27,329 bases of DNA from Cerioporus squamosus (Eukaryota; Basidiomycota; Agaricomycetes; Polyporales; Polyporaceae): NCBI GenBank assembly GCA_022592435.1, contig JABYQS010000359.1:1-27329 (forward strand), given 5' to 3'. The notes beneath the pieces are model-generated. The model did no database searches, was not told where the DNA came from, and saw only the letters and a list, made by a program, of their open reading frames with translations. Below, one piece after another: positions 9,572 through 20,088 of this stretch (the first letter of the stretch is position 1; each line of letters begins with the position of its first letter). The translations under genes and the position numbers were made by a program.

Positions 9572-11919
9572 ATGCTGAAGCCAGGTCTCATCGCAGAACC
9601 AGGCTATCGACAGCTTCAGGCTCGCTCGAGGCTGTCTAGGCCGATATATTATGCGGTTCTAGTCGCTGCATGCACCGGTTATCTGCTCTATGGACTGTGG
9701 TCGCACCCGCACCTCGGCTCAGGGTTCCATCCATGTCTATCTGGAAGCTCGCGCACTCGAGTGCCCTCGGCGTCCAAGAATCCAGCGTACATAATCCGGG
9801 CCACCCACGGAGCCGTCGCAAGCGAGAATGAGCTGTGTTCCAACATCGGGGTGAACACGATGAAGGCGGGAGGGAACGCGGTGGACGCTGCCGTGAGCAC
9901 GACACTCTGCATTGGTGTCGTCAACATGTTCTCGTGAGTCGTCCTGTGTGCGTTCCCTCGCATACCGTTCACGCGGATTTGTCCGTTAGCTCGGGCATCG
10001 GAGGGGGAGGTTTCATGACCGTTCGTCTACCACCTTCGGCCGCGAATGACACGTCCGAGGTCTTTACGATCGACTTCCGGGAGACTGCCCCTGCGCTCAG
10101 CAATAAGACCATGTACGTCGATGATCCTCTCGCGTCGCGCTGGGGCGGACTCGCTGTCGGAGTCCCCGGTGAATTGCGCGGGCTCGAGGAGGCCCATAGA
10201 CGGTGGGGGACACTCCCTTGGAAATCTTTGGTCAAGCCTGCCGCGGATCTGGCCAAGGGCTGGACTGTGCAAACAGAACTCGAACGCAGGATCGAGGTGA
10301 CTATATGCGCTTCTCCGGGGTGACACAATTTCTGAGCCCACCTCCCAGATGTTTTCGCCTCTAATGCTCAATGCGCCTGATTGGCGGGCTGTCTTCGCGC
10401 CTGAAGGCCAGCTGCTCAAAGAGGGTCAAGTCATACGTCGTACCAACCTATCGAGGACCCTCGAGACAATCGCGCACGAGGGCCCTGATGCGTTCTACAA
10501 AGGACGTATCGCCGACGCTATCGTGAACAAGGTCAAGGCGACTGGCGGCATCTTGACCCACGAAGACCTCGAGAAGTATGAAGTCATTGTGAGGCCCGCG
10601 CTCCAGGGCTCGTACCGGGGACGGAAGATATACACTCCGCATGCACCGACTTCTGGGCCTGTCCTGATCCACATGCTTAACCTGATGGAGCACTATCCGG
10701 AGCTCATCGAGGATGGCAGGACATTACTGAACGTCCATAGGGCCATCGAAGCGATGAAGTGTGAGTTCAGGCATATTCATAGAATTCCTACATAGTGCTG
10801 ATTGCGCCCCCAGTCGGTTTCGCTGCTCGGTCCGTCCCGCTTTACCGTCATGGGGCTCAGCTGACGATCTGTCCAGGACACGAGTTGGCGATCCTGCGTT
10901 CCATGATCATGTCGAGCGTATAGCGGAGATCCCGACCAAGGAGTACGCAAACGACATTGTCGTGAACATCACAGACGTGCGTGTTCCGTCACCTCGACCC
11001 GTTCCCTACGATGAGCTTGTTTCAGGACCGCACCCACTCCCCGGAGTACTACAATCCTGTGTACGACGTGGTCACTGATCATGGCACTGTCAGTACCCCC
11101 GCCAAGCGCCTTTCGGGAGACGCGACTGACCGTACAGTAACAGAGCCATTCGTCTATAGTTGACAAGGATGGCATGGCGGTGGCGTTAACGACCACTGTC
11201 AATCTCATCTTCGGTTCTGCAGTACTAGATCCCATAACGGGCGTCATCCTCAACGATGAGGTAAGTTCTCCTGAGCGACATGCGTGCAGTACTGACGAGG
11301 TACGCCGCAGATGGATGACTTCTCAACGCCGGGCACTCCGAACGCGTTCGGCCTGTACCCGTCTCCTTGTACGTTCGGTTAAACTCGTGTGCATGACTTT
11401 GTCTTAACGGCCCGCACCGCAGATAACTACCCCGAGCCAGGGAAGCGCCCCTTGTCGTCCACTGTGCCTACGATTGTGGAGAACGAAGACGGCTCCTTCT
11501 ACCTCGCCATCGGCGGCTCTGGAGGCTCGCGCATCTTCCCCACCGTGTTCCAGGTGCTACTGAACCTCGACTGGGGCATGGACATCAGTGCAGCAATCGA
11601 GCACGGTCGCGTGCATGACCAGCTCTTCCCCACCATGGTGGACGCGGACGACATTCTTCCGGTGGACCTCCTGGACGGCCTGAGGGACAAGGGTCACAAC
11701 ATCACAGGTGAGCGTGTTTGTTGCCTGGACGGGCCGCTCGGGAGCTGACCGGCGAGGGAAGTGTCGGACACGGGACGCGTCGCGGCTGTGATCCAGGGCG
11801 TGGTGAAGCTTAACGATACTATTTATGGTGAGTCCGGTCATCGCTATGGTTGCTCATGACGCTTACATGTGGTAGCGGCGAGTGACTCGAGGAAGAACGG
11901 CATCGCAGCGGGATACTGA
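9572..11919 (+). CDS. Gamma-glutamyltranspeptidase (glutathione hydrolase)
   Basis: Cleaves the gamma-glutamyl bond of glutathione and its conjugates; self-processing Ntn hydrolase. Eleven exons (9572-9933, 9990-10296, 10349-10760, 10814-10829, 10877-10976, 11026-11088, 11144-11260, 11311-11368, 11423-11707, 11762-11827, 11876-11919) join cleanly to 609 residues, the usual length. A membrane segment at residues 25-43 ([19 protein letters not shown]) predicts a type II protein of the vacuole or cell surface. Landmarks: [78 protein letters not shown], then [12 protein letters not shown] with the processing/nucleophile Thr at residue 420, [24 protein letters not shown], and [13 protein letters not shown], which shapes the oxyanion site. 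Small subunit is about 190 residues, as expected. One exon is only 16 nt. No frame defects. Confidence 0.95.
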
Positions 11920-12498
11920 CAGGCAGCGATCATGCATGCTGATGCTTCTCTCAATATATTCAATCCTACTCATCTTACGACGGTATCGTGTGCACTTCGT
12001 ATTTCGTGAGAGGTGCGTTCCAAACCCACGAATGGCCCGTGCGCAGGTCACACGGAGCCGACCTTGACCCTGCCCAAATACCTGCGCTGTGCTGGCAGGC
12101 CTAGATCCTGCGGGATCGCGGTGCTATTTGTCACGTGTGCGTGTACCCTCGTCGGCCCACCAGCTTCCGTTCCTCCTGATTGGCGTATCGCGCCCTGTAG
12201 TCTCTTCAACATCTTCTGGGTGCGCCTGTCATATGCCTCGCCTGCCATCGGAACAAAGTACCATCCGTGCGCTGTCCACGAGATCTTGTGTAGCCCTCAC
12301 ATTAGGCTTCACGTCGACAGGCGGGATAAACTTCGCATTAATTCACGTTGCGGAGTATCGCCGGGCTCGGGGCAAGCATCATGCATGTACTGGGCACGTT
12401 CTGCTTCGACGGACAGCTGGCAACGCGTTATAAGGGGTTCATGACACGTTGACGCGCTCTGTTGCTCCGCGACCATCCACTACTGACTTTGCGCAGAT
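11920..12498. other. Intergenic, GGT terminator and mannanase promoter
   Basis: About 580 bases. The right end has a TATA box at 12429 for the mannanase gene. Open frames in the interval (for example plus 12013-12444) show no domain or exon logic. Confidence 0.6.
12429..12434 (+). promoter_or_regulatory. TATA box of the mannanase gene
   Basis: TATAAG in CGCGTTATAAGGGG, 70 bases upstream of the ATG at 12499. Spacing fits transcription start near 12460 and a leader of about 40 bases. Confidence 0.55.
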
Positions 12499-14573
12499 AT
12501 GTTTGGACCCGGCCTTGTAGCATTGGCTATTGCATTCGCGCCGTTCGTGCGTGCCGTGTCCCCGCAATGGGGACAGGTGAGTGGCAGTCTCCCCGTCGTG
12601 CGTGAGAAGCTGACGTTGCCGGTAGTGCGGTGGCATTGGCTGGACTGGCGATACCAGTACGTCTTGAGTGCTGCATTCTTGCATGCAGAGGTTGACTTGT
12701 CGAGTGCAGCTTGTGTCACCGGTACCGTATGCACGGTCATGAATCCGTACTATTACCAGTGCATACCCGGGACAAGCGCACCTACTCTCCCGACGACCAT
12801 CCCGACGACCACCCCTCCTGCGACCACAAGCCCTACCACGACCTCGGGAACCGGGACGACCACCGCTGCTCCGCCTCCATCTTCGACGGGCTTCGTCAAG
12901 GTCTCCGGACAGAAGTTCACGCTGAACGGGCAGACATACCCTCTTGTTGGGTGAGTGCTCATGGGGAGACTACACGGAAGAGGAGGAGCTGACAGTATTG
13001 CCCAGCGCGAACTCGTACTGGGTCGGGCTCATGGGCTACAGCACGGCAAACATGAATCAGGCTTTCGCTGACATCGCGAAGGCTGGTGGCACCACTGTCC
13101 GCACGTGGTCTGTACCACCTTCGCTAGCTACATTCTTTGCTCTCTCATGCATTGTGTCTCTTGTTGCAGGGGCTTTAACGACGTCACGACTGCCAACGGC
13201 ATCTACTACCAGCTGTGGCAGAACGGCAAGGGTACGGTCAACACCGGAGCGACAGGCCTGCAGAACTTCGGTATGCAACAGCCAGCGTGCTCATTCGGGA
13301 GTAACTGAATGGTTGTACTGTACTCAGACAATGTCATTGCTGCTGCGAAGGCGAACGGCATCCGCCTCATCGTCGCCCTGTAAGTAACTGGTCACAGAAC
13401 TATGCAACAGACTTGCTGACTGGCATCTCCGCTTAGAACGAACAACTGGAGCGACTACGGTGGTATGGACGTCTACGTGTCGCAGATCACCGGGACCCAG
13501 AATCACGATTTCTTCTACACGAACGCTAACGTGATTGTAAGTGACAATATTCTGCGGGAAGCGGGGACGAAGGATTGACCTGAAGCGATATGCTAGGCGG
13601 CGTTCAAGTCCTACATTCAGACCTTTGTGACCCGTTACAAGAACGAGCCCACCATCTTGGGTTGGGAGCTCGCCAACGAGCCGAGGTGCAAGGGCAGCAC
13701 CGGGTACGGAGCCTCACATCAGTGCTAGTGATGTTCGCGTCTCACACAGAAAGTGCAGCACAAGCAGCGGGACGTGCACCACCGCCACTATCACAAAATG
13801 GGCTAGCGATATCTCGGCATTCATCAAGTCGATCGACTCCAACCACTTGGTCGCGATTGGTGACGAGGGATTCTTCAACGACCCTGGCAACCCGCTCTAC
13901 CCCTACCAGTGAGTGAAATGTATCTTTCTTGGTATGCAGCCTTCGGGCTGATCGTCCCACAGGGGCTCGGAAGGTATTGATTTCAACGCAAACTTGAACA
14001 TTAGCACCATCGACTTCGGGACTGCTCACGTAAGTACCAAAGATAGTAGCTTTCAATGTATCGAGAGCTAATCCCGCGCATTCTCCCCAGCTATACCCGG
14101 TCAGTGCTGACTATACAGAGTGCATACGTACGTGCTGACGATATCTACAGGTGAGCTGGGGCCAGACGACCGATCCCGTCGGCTTTGGAACGAAATGGAT
14201 CAGTGACCACGCTGCGTCCGGGAAGGCCGTCAACAAGCCGGTCATTCTCGAGGAGTTTGGTGTCACAGACAATCAGGCGTCGACCTACACCTCTTGGTAC
14301 AGCACGATCCTCAGCTCCGGTCTAACTGGTGATCTCATCTGGTGCGGTCGTTTGTTCTGCGAGCATCGGGGCGTCGAGCTGACAGCTTCCATAGGCAAGC
14401 TGGGTCCCACTTTTCCACAGGGAGCACGCCGGACGATGGCTATGCCGTGAGTAGTTATGTTGCACGAGTATCTTGTGGCACATCGAGGCTGACTGGGGTT
14501 TAAGATTTTCCCGGACGATCCTGTCTATCCTATCGAGTCGCAACACGCCGCTGCTATCAAGGCAAGAGGATGA
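12499..14573 (+). CDS. Secreted endo-beta-1,4-mannanase: CBM1, linker and GH5 (subfamily 7-like) catalytic domain
   Basis: Hydrolyses internal beta-1,4 bonds in mannans of plant cell walls. Fourteen exons join in frame to 452 residues. Order: signal peptide 1-19 (ending FVRA), N-terminal CBM1 at about 20-57 (QWGQ, CGGIGWTGDT, CVTGTVC, NPYYYQCIPG), Thr/Pro linker 58-97, then the catalytic domain (GFVKVSGQKFTLNGQTYPLV, ANSYWVGLMGYS). The acid/base is Glu263 in GWELANEPRCKG and the nucleophile is Glu384 in PVILEEFGV; HLYPVSWGQ lies between. Length and order are those of basidiomycete Man5 enzymes. The CBM1 is split by two introns, and HLYP is partly encoded by a 9-nt exon (14091-14099). Two in-frame acceptors 21 nt apart exist for intron 2, the later one giving the canonical CBM1. 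Expression is probably carbon-source dependent in such fungi (family knowledge, not seen here). Confidence 0.95.
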
Positions 14574-15092
14574 GGTCTCTACGAGAGAGAAAAAGGGAAC
14601 AGTATGTCTTGTGGTCTGTTGTCCTATTGTCATCACATCCAAATGTACGAGTACTTTTCTATTGCCAGCACTTCTGCGGCCGGAACCTTGGCGTTTCTCC
14701 ATATCCGGAATTCTAAGCGCTCTCCGCCCAAGTCGCGGTTGCCTGACGGTTGACCAGCATTTTCTCCTTCGTCCCACATGGGTGACTCGTTCTGCGGTTT
14801 CATATATGTGCCTGCTTCTGGCATTCAAACTCCAAACCTTGACGATGAACCCTGCGTGCGAGGGACCGTCGCAATGCCAGTGAGCGCGCTGAGTCGGGCT
14901 CGATCCAAACGACCACCACCGACGCGATCCCCCGCTCAGTAAACGTGGGAGACGTCGGATGTCAGCCGCAGAGGGATATATGGCGGGCCCACACAATCAG
15001 CCTCCCCACCTATCTTGCCATTGTACCACGACTGCTTGACGCAGCCAGACTATTTGACATCTCTTGCACTTTTCCCTTGCTATCTGTTCATC
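14574..15092. other. Intergenic, mannanase 3' flank and next promoter
   Basis: About 520 bases. A GATATAT motif at 14976-14981 lies about 115 bases upstream of the next ATG and could serve as its TATA element. Nothing coding was recognised. Confidence 0.55.
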
Positions 15093-16084
15093 ATGCCCAG
15101 GTCTACGAGCGACAGTTTCCGCGACAACGACTTGGTCTGTGCGACCGTTTCGACCCCCTACGGTATCCCGTTCTTCGGCTGGACTGGAGACGAGTACCGC
15201 AAGCTCACCATGGAGGAGCTTCGCCCTCAATACGAGGCCTGGGAGAGGCACCTGGCCGGTGAGTGCTCCCTCATTTGTGGTCGTCTAGCTGCCGATACGA
15301 CTCCTACCACAGCTCTCAGGGAGCAAGCATTTGCCCACGAAGTAGAGGAAGAGCGGGTTGAGGAAGAGCTTTTCAAGGACGAGATCGAGGGCGTCGTCCA
15401 AGACCCAAACTACTTGACCGTTGAGAATTGCGGTATGTGTACACTCCTCCCGTCTCTAGTCCTATGATTCTGATATTGTTCTCCAGTTCCAGAGATCGCC
15501 TACGATACTAAGCCTCTGACCATCACCGAAGTCGACATGAGCAGCTCCGACTGGAAGGGCCCTTCGAAGTTCATCGTCATGGTCCAGGACGTTGAGGCTG
15601 ACTCCGCCGTCATCCATGAAAAGCTCGACATCGGCGAGGCTTTCGTCACCGAGGCGGTGGTCTCAGGGGACGTTGGTGAGTCTCCCCTTAATTCACCCTC
15701 ACTACCTACGGCATGGCTAACATCGTCTGACTGTTATTCACAGCTCTCGATGTCAACGACGCTACAAGCATGCCTTGCTACAACAATTCGTCTTCGGTTA
15801 TTGGTGCTCATTTTCTCAAGCGCGTTTTCGGCAACCGCAACGCCGCAGCGCGCACCGACGACGTCAGGGCCGCTGAAGAGCTTGAGGAGGAGCGCGAAGT
15901 CGAAAAGTGGCTGTTTGTCGGTGTCCAAGGAGATGGTGCCGAAGTCGTCGCTGTAAGTACGGAGGTTGTCGAACGTGGTACTGCAGCTAACGGACAACGA
16001 ACCTTGTAGCCCAAGCAGCGTCGCTCTCGCAAGGTCAAGCGAACGCGACGGTCACTTGCATCCGTCGGCAACATGATGCAGTGA
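15093..16084 (+). CDS. Unrecognised protein with acidic middle and basic C-terminus
   Basis: Five exons (15093-15258, 15313-15432, 15487-15675, 15744-15952, 16010-16084), all with good GTGAGT/GTATGT/GTAAGT donors, join to 252 residues. The ATG at 15093 (MPRSTSDSFRDNDLVCATVS) is the first in frame; the frame continues upstream only from a TTG. Visible features: FFGWTGDEYRKLTMEELRPQ, an acidic helical stretch (HEVEEERVEEELFKDEIEG), a central part with VPEIAYDTKPLTITEVDMSS, a Glu-rich segment (AAEELEEEREVEKW), and a strongly basic tail (PKQRRSRKVKRTRRS) that could bind nucleic acid or direct nuclear import. No known family was recognised. Clean splicing and preserved frame say it is a real gene. 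Confidence 0.8.
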
Positions 16085-17020
16085 ACGACATGAGGGACAG
16101 TTTGTCGACCAGGCCAGTTCATTCGTTCGACACGGTGAGCGGTTAGATGAAGCTTGCATGGCCCGACCGTTGATGGACTCACTCAGATAAAGGCTTCAGC
16201 ACGCGGCCTAGTCGACAGTGGATTGAGGCGGATTGAGCGGGGTGTGAGCGGCGGTGTGGCTCCCGTCACTTGCGCCTCGTTTCGACCGCCTCCGATGGAC
16301 ACGGGAAGGTCCTTCCCGGCTAGGTGAGTGATTCTTTCCCGAGGGAGGGACTTCGGTCCTGGCGCATACCTCTTCGTGGTCCTCGGGACGAGTACCTGCC
16401 CGTCCGACAGTGGACGGCAGGGAAACCGAAATGCGCGGTCTTGTGGCTTGCTTGCATTACCAGAAGCTTCTTGGATCTCGCCCATATCGCTCGTGCCATG
16501 TCTTTGATTCACTTCGGCTTGTCGTCATCTATGATATCCGATATCCGAATAGCTTGAGAGTGGTAGAAGAGTTTGCGGTCAGCATTCGGAGTGGGCCAAG
16601 TGTCGCGTCCGGCCTCAGAGGCGCCTGGCAACACGGCATTGACCGGAACGCGCAAAGCACTGGCGCTGGCTGCTTTCGCGCACGCAGCAAACATTTGTCT
16701 CCTACCAGATAACCCTCTTACCGCCATCCAGACTGGTCGAGCCAGGCGAGGCTCCATGCAAGACTGTTCTCCGTGGCTTCGTTTAAATCTCGTGACGACA
16801 GACCGCTCAAGTCAGCCGTTGATACTCATTCCGAATTGCAGTGGCTATTCGGAATTCGGAGCTTAAGACACTGAGGGCGACACTGAGCGAAGTCCTGCCG
16901 CTTGCATCCTGATAGTTTCGTGCAGGGCCCGGTATAAAACTGGGAACACCGGGGTACGTGGCCAACTATCCTACTCCCCGCTCGTATCTGTCGCCATTCG
17001 AATTCGTCACAACCAGCACC
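16085..17020. other. Long intergenic region
   Basis: About 935 bases with no recognisable gene. Only the last 90 bases can be assigned, as TATA box and leader of the downstream dioxygenase gene. Chance open frames occur on both strands. Confidence 0.55.
16932..16938 (+). promoter_or_regulatory. TATA box of the dioxygenase gene
   Basis: GGTATAAAACTGGG, about 90 bases before the ATG at 17021. Transcription would begin near 16962, so the in-frame ATG at 16958 would be outside the mRNA or at its very tip. This decides the start for 17021. Confidence 0.65.
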
Positions 17021-18299
17021 ATGTTTAGAGTTACCAGCCGTACTGCGTCTGCTCGCGCTTCTGCAACGTACGTACGACCCCGTCTCGTCCACACCCATGC
17101 CGCACCCCCTCGCAGTGCGCTGCCCTCTGCCCTACGAGAGACAGCCAGGCCTCTCCCTGCTGCTCCGGGAACGGTGTCACCGGCGTCCGCGCGAGGAGTT
17201 GCCTCTCTGTCTCGTGCAAGCTCCAACAAAATACCACCTGCAGAACCATGGAGGCGACACCCCAGTTCGGACTCGGAGACACCTACCGTCTTCACGTTCT
17301 TCGAGAAGTCAACTTCGACGTGGCAGTATATCGTTGTGGACCCCAAGACCTCCGAAGCCGTCATTATCGACTCTGTGCTGGACTACGACCCCGCATCGGG
17401 CGTCATATCCACCGCCACTGCCGATGGCCTCGTGTCTTTCGTTGAGCACAACGGTTTGAAGGTTATCAGAATCCTGTAAGCGGATACATCCCTGCTGGTT
17501 TCAGGCGCCCCTGACTCCTATGAAGCGAAACGCACGCTCACGCGGATCACCTCACCGCCGCGCAGTACCTCAAACAGCAATTCGACGGGGACATACCCGT
17601 TTGCATCGGGCAGCGCATCAAGCAAGTCCAGGAGACGTTCGCTCCTATCTATGGACTTGAGCTCTCGTCGCTGGAGAACACCTTCGATGTCTACCTCGGG
17701 GATACGAGGAGTTCAAGCTCGGCTCTTTGTCTTGCCATGTCCTGCATCTCCCTGGGCATACTCCTGATCACGTCGGGTTTGTCATCGGCAAGGCCGTGTT
17801 CACTGGGGATTCCATCTTTAATGTACGCAAGGTCAAATTCGAGGAGTTGGCGTTCGCTAATGACCGGCTTAGCCCGATGTAGGTTCTGCCCGTGCAGACT
17901 TCCCAGGAGGCAACGTCGAGACGCTATACGCAGTAAGGCGCCATCTCCGAAGCTGTCAGTTTCAAGAGGCTAACGCACACTTGACGTCTGCAGTCCATGC
18001 AGCGGTTGCTTTCCCTGCCCGGGGATTACCGCCTCTATGTCGGGCATGATTACCCACAGAACCGGGATCAGACTTGCTTCTCCACCGTTGATCAGCGTGC
18101 AAAGAACAGGCACGTCAAGGAAGGCACGGATGCTACGACGTTCATTCAGTGGCGCAAGGATCGCGATGCCGTCCTCGGAGCTCCTCGATTGCTGCACCCA
18201 TCCCTGCAGGTCAACATCCGGGCCGGAAGGCTACCGCCCGCGGACGAGCATGGGCGGGTCTTCTTGCGCACGCCGGTCAAGGTCGATGTGAAGTTCTAG
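17021..18299 (+). CDS. Persulfide dioxygenase (ETHE1-like) of the metallo-beta-lactamase fold, mitochondrial, one frame break
   Basis: Family enzymes oxidise glutathione persulfide to sulfite during sulfide detoxification in mitochondria. Four exons (17021-17475, 17526-17822, 17873-17932, 17994-18299), about 372 residues. The first 45 or so residues are rich in Arg, Ser and Ala and lack acidic residues early on, like a mitochondrial presequence. Then TVFTFFEKSTSTWQYIVVDP, IIDSVLDYDPASG, and the metal motif ETHAHADHLTAA (His155, His157, Asp159, His160). Further ligands fall in CHVLHLPGHTPDH, FTGDSIFN and YVGHDYP. The motif pattern fits persulfide dioxygenase better than glyoxalase II; substrate was not tested. 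A one-base loss at about 17697-17705, in or next to a G4 run, breaks the frame between SSLENTFDVYLG and YEEFKLGSLSC. Flanking exons are intact, so an indel error is likely. Confidence 0.87.
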
Positions 18300-18754
18300 T
18301 AGGTCCCATGTGTCGTTGTCCCATAATGCCATTCCATTCATCTGCGTCTCGTCTCCGGTCATGGCGTCTGCGTGGCGACCGGCTTTGCAAGACTCATGCG
18401 GTTTCGGATGTAAGGAATCAGTATTTCTTCTCTTCGCTGTATGTCTGTTTTCGCAGCAGGACCGGGAGGCTCCGGCCAGAATTCGGCAGTCTCATCCCAC
18501 AAGTGGCAGTGCCAAACCAGGAAGCTTGGTGATTCGGACTTGACGGCCACGCCGTCTGGCACCGTCAAGTTGGTCATCTCCTGGAAAGTGTGCTGATCTC
18601 AGTCAGATCTCAGCGTGATTCATGACCGTCGCACCCTTACACGCTCGCCCTGTACTCGCCAGCCTGTCGTGTAAGGCTGGGATATAAGGCGAGGATCGCA
18701 CTACGGAACTACGGTGTGCGTTCACTTCACTAGCCCCGCTCTCCCTGCGCTGAT
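18300..18754. other. Intergenic, with F-box gene promoter
   Basis: About 455 bases between two plus-strand genes. It contains a TATA element at 18683 and otherwise nothing recognised. Confidence 0.55.
18683..18688 (+). promoter_or_regulatory. TATA box of the F-box gene
   Basis: TATAAG in GGGATATAAGGCG, about 70 bases before the ATG at 18755. Confidence 0.5.
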
Positions 18755-20088
18755 ATGCCTTCGCAAGTGCTTGTGGATGACTTGCCACTCGAGATCTGGC
18801 AGCAATCTTCACTCATGCCTGCACCGACGGAGGTTGCACCGGGACTTCCTTGGCGCTTGTCAACAAGTTCTTCCACAGAGCATCCCATCCTACCCGTTTT
18901 CGATCTCTATCCTTCTCCTCCTTGGTGCAAATCGAGGGATTTCTCACATACGTCGCGGTCTATCAACACGACTCAAAACTCCGAATACTCCATCTTCTCC
19001 TTTCCTTTCCCAACGCTATGCCCCCCGAAACATCCTCACAGGATGACGTCGGACCCTCTCAATCGCTCAACGTCTGGTACATCATGCGACAGCAACGCGA
19101 GCATGAGAAGGCAGCATGGGACAGGCGTTCTTACACCTCATCCCGAGCCTCCTCCAGCTCGCTGCACCCCACCTTGAGACCCTCGCGTTGCTACAATCTG
19201 ACGGATTCGCAATTCCGACCATACGGACTGTCCTTCCTCGCTTGCGCGAACTGACACTCCTCGTGGGTATCTCAGTCACGCTAAGCGAGGGGGCATACGA
19301 ACACGAGCCCTCATCTGCCAAACGTGGGCGGGTGGACGTCTCCCGAGACCGGTTACCCGCACTCCCGGGTGAACACCGTGACCTCCATGTCTGCATCCGC
19401 ACCCGCAACAGCGTCTGCGACACGCACGGCAACACCTTCCGGGCAGGAGTTATCCTTCTCACCCACCACAGTATCTGCGACATCATCTCTCGGAGACTGT
19501 CCACACGACACGCGGTTTCCGGCACTCGAACGCCTGCATCTCGTATGTGGCCGACACCGCGACTGGACGCTGCGCGAGCCGCTCTCGTATCTCATGCGGC
19601 TTGCGCCTGCGCTCACCCACCTTCGCATTTCAAATGCGACGTACACACACGGCCAGGATGGCTCTATCCCGGCATTCTTGCGCGACGCGCTCGGGATGCC
19701 GAGTGCCCTGCCAGGCAGGTTCGGGGATCATGACGCCATTGGTACCCGGGCCCCGACCTCAAGCTCTGCGCTCCTGCAGTGCCCTGCCAGGGTCTGAAGT
19801 TGCACATGCTGCCGGCATGCCGGGGCTGCAGCACGTGGTGCTGCATTCCGTCCGCCGCCGGACGGAGGGCGGTGTGGCAACACGCACAAGGACTATCGTG
19901 CGCTCGTGGGCGCGGTGCAGGCGATAGCTGATGCCTGCGAGAGCTCCGAAGATGTGCGTGTGAGATGGGTCGAGGGCGAGCGCATGAGGGGCACGGACTG
20001 GGGACAGGTGATACGGGCGCAGTGGATGGATAGGATCACGGGCGGGTGCGGGTGTTGGGAAGACGATGGTCTCAAACAGACCGTGTAG
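18755..20088 (+). CDS. F-box domain protein of basidiomycete type, interrupted by several frame breaks
   Basis: F-box proteins link substrates to SCF ubiquitin ligases. The ATG at 18755 opens MPSQVLVDDLPLEIWQQ, and the F-box continues after a frame break as IFTHACTDGGCTGTSLALVN and KFFHRASHPTRFRSL, the usual 'LPxEIW...ACTDGGxTG..LxLVxK' pattern. Later parts fit LRR-like helices: HLIPSLLQLAAPHLETLALL, FAIPTIRTVLPRLRELTLLV, FPALERLHLVCGRHRDWTL, LMRLAPALTHLRISNAT and MPGLQHVVLHSV. The end reads AIADACESSEDVRVRWVEGE and GLKQTV before a TAG at 20086-20088. Frame changes are needed at about 18804 (an AAA probably read as AA), 19115, between 19300 and 19510, after 19790, and near 19885. No introns explain them. 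Either sequence errors or a pseudogene; preserved domain sequence between breaks favours error. Confidence 0.7.

Noticed and set aside
15015..15092. Earlier start for the 252-residue protein
   Set aside because: The extension would begin with TTG, not ATG, and falls near the expected transcription start.
16958..17020. ATG at 16958 as start of the dioxygenase
   Set aside because: It is about 26 bases from the TATA box, so it should not be in the mRNA. Starting at 17021 leaves a clean presequence-like N-terminus.
19849..19868. Inverted repeat TCCGTCCG/CGGACGGA as a regulatory hairpin
   Set aside because: It falls within coding sequence of the F-box gene, and an 8-base GC-rich stem is easily explained by chance.
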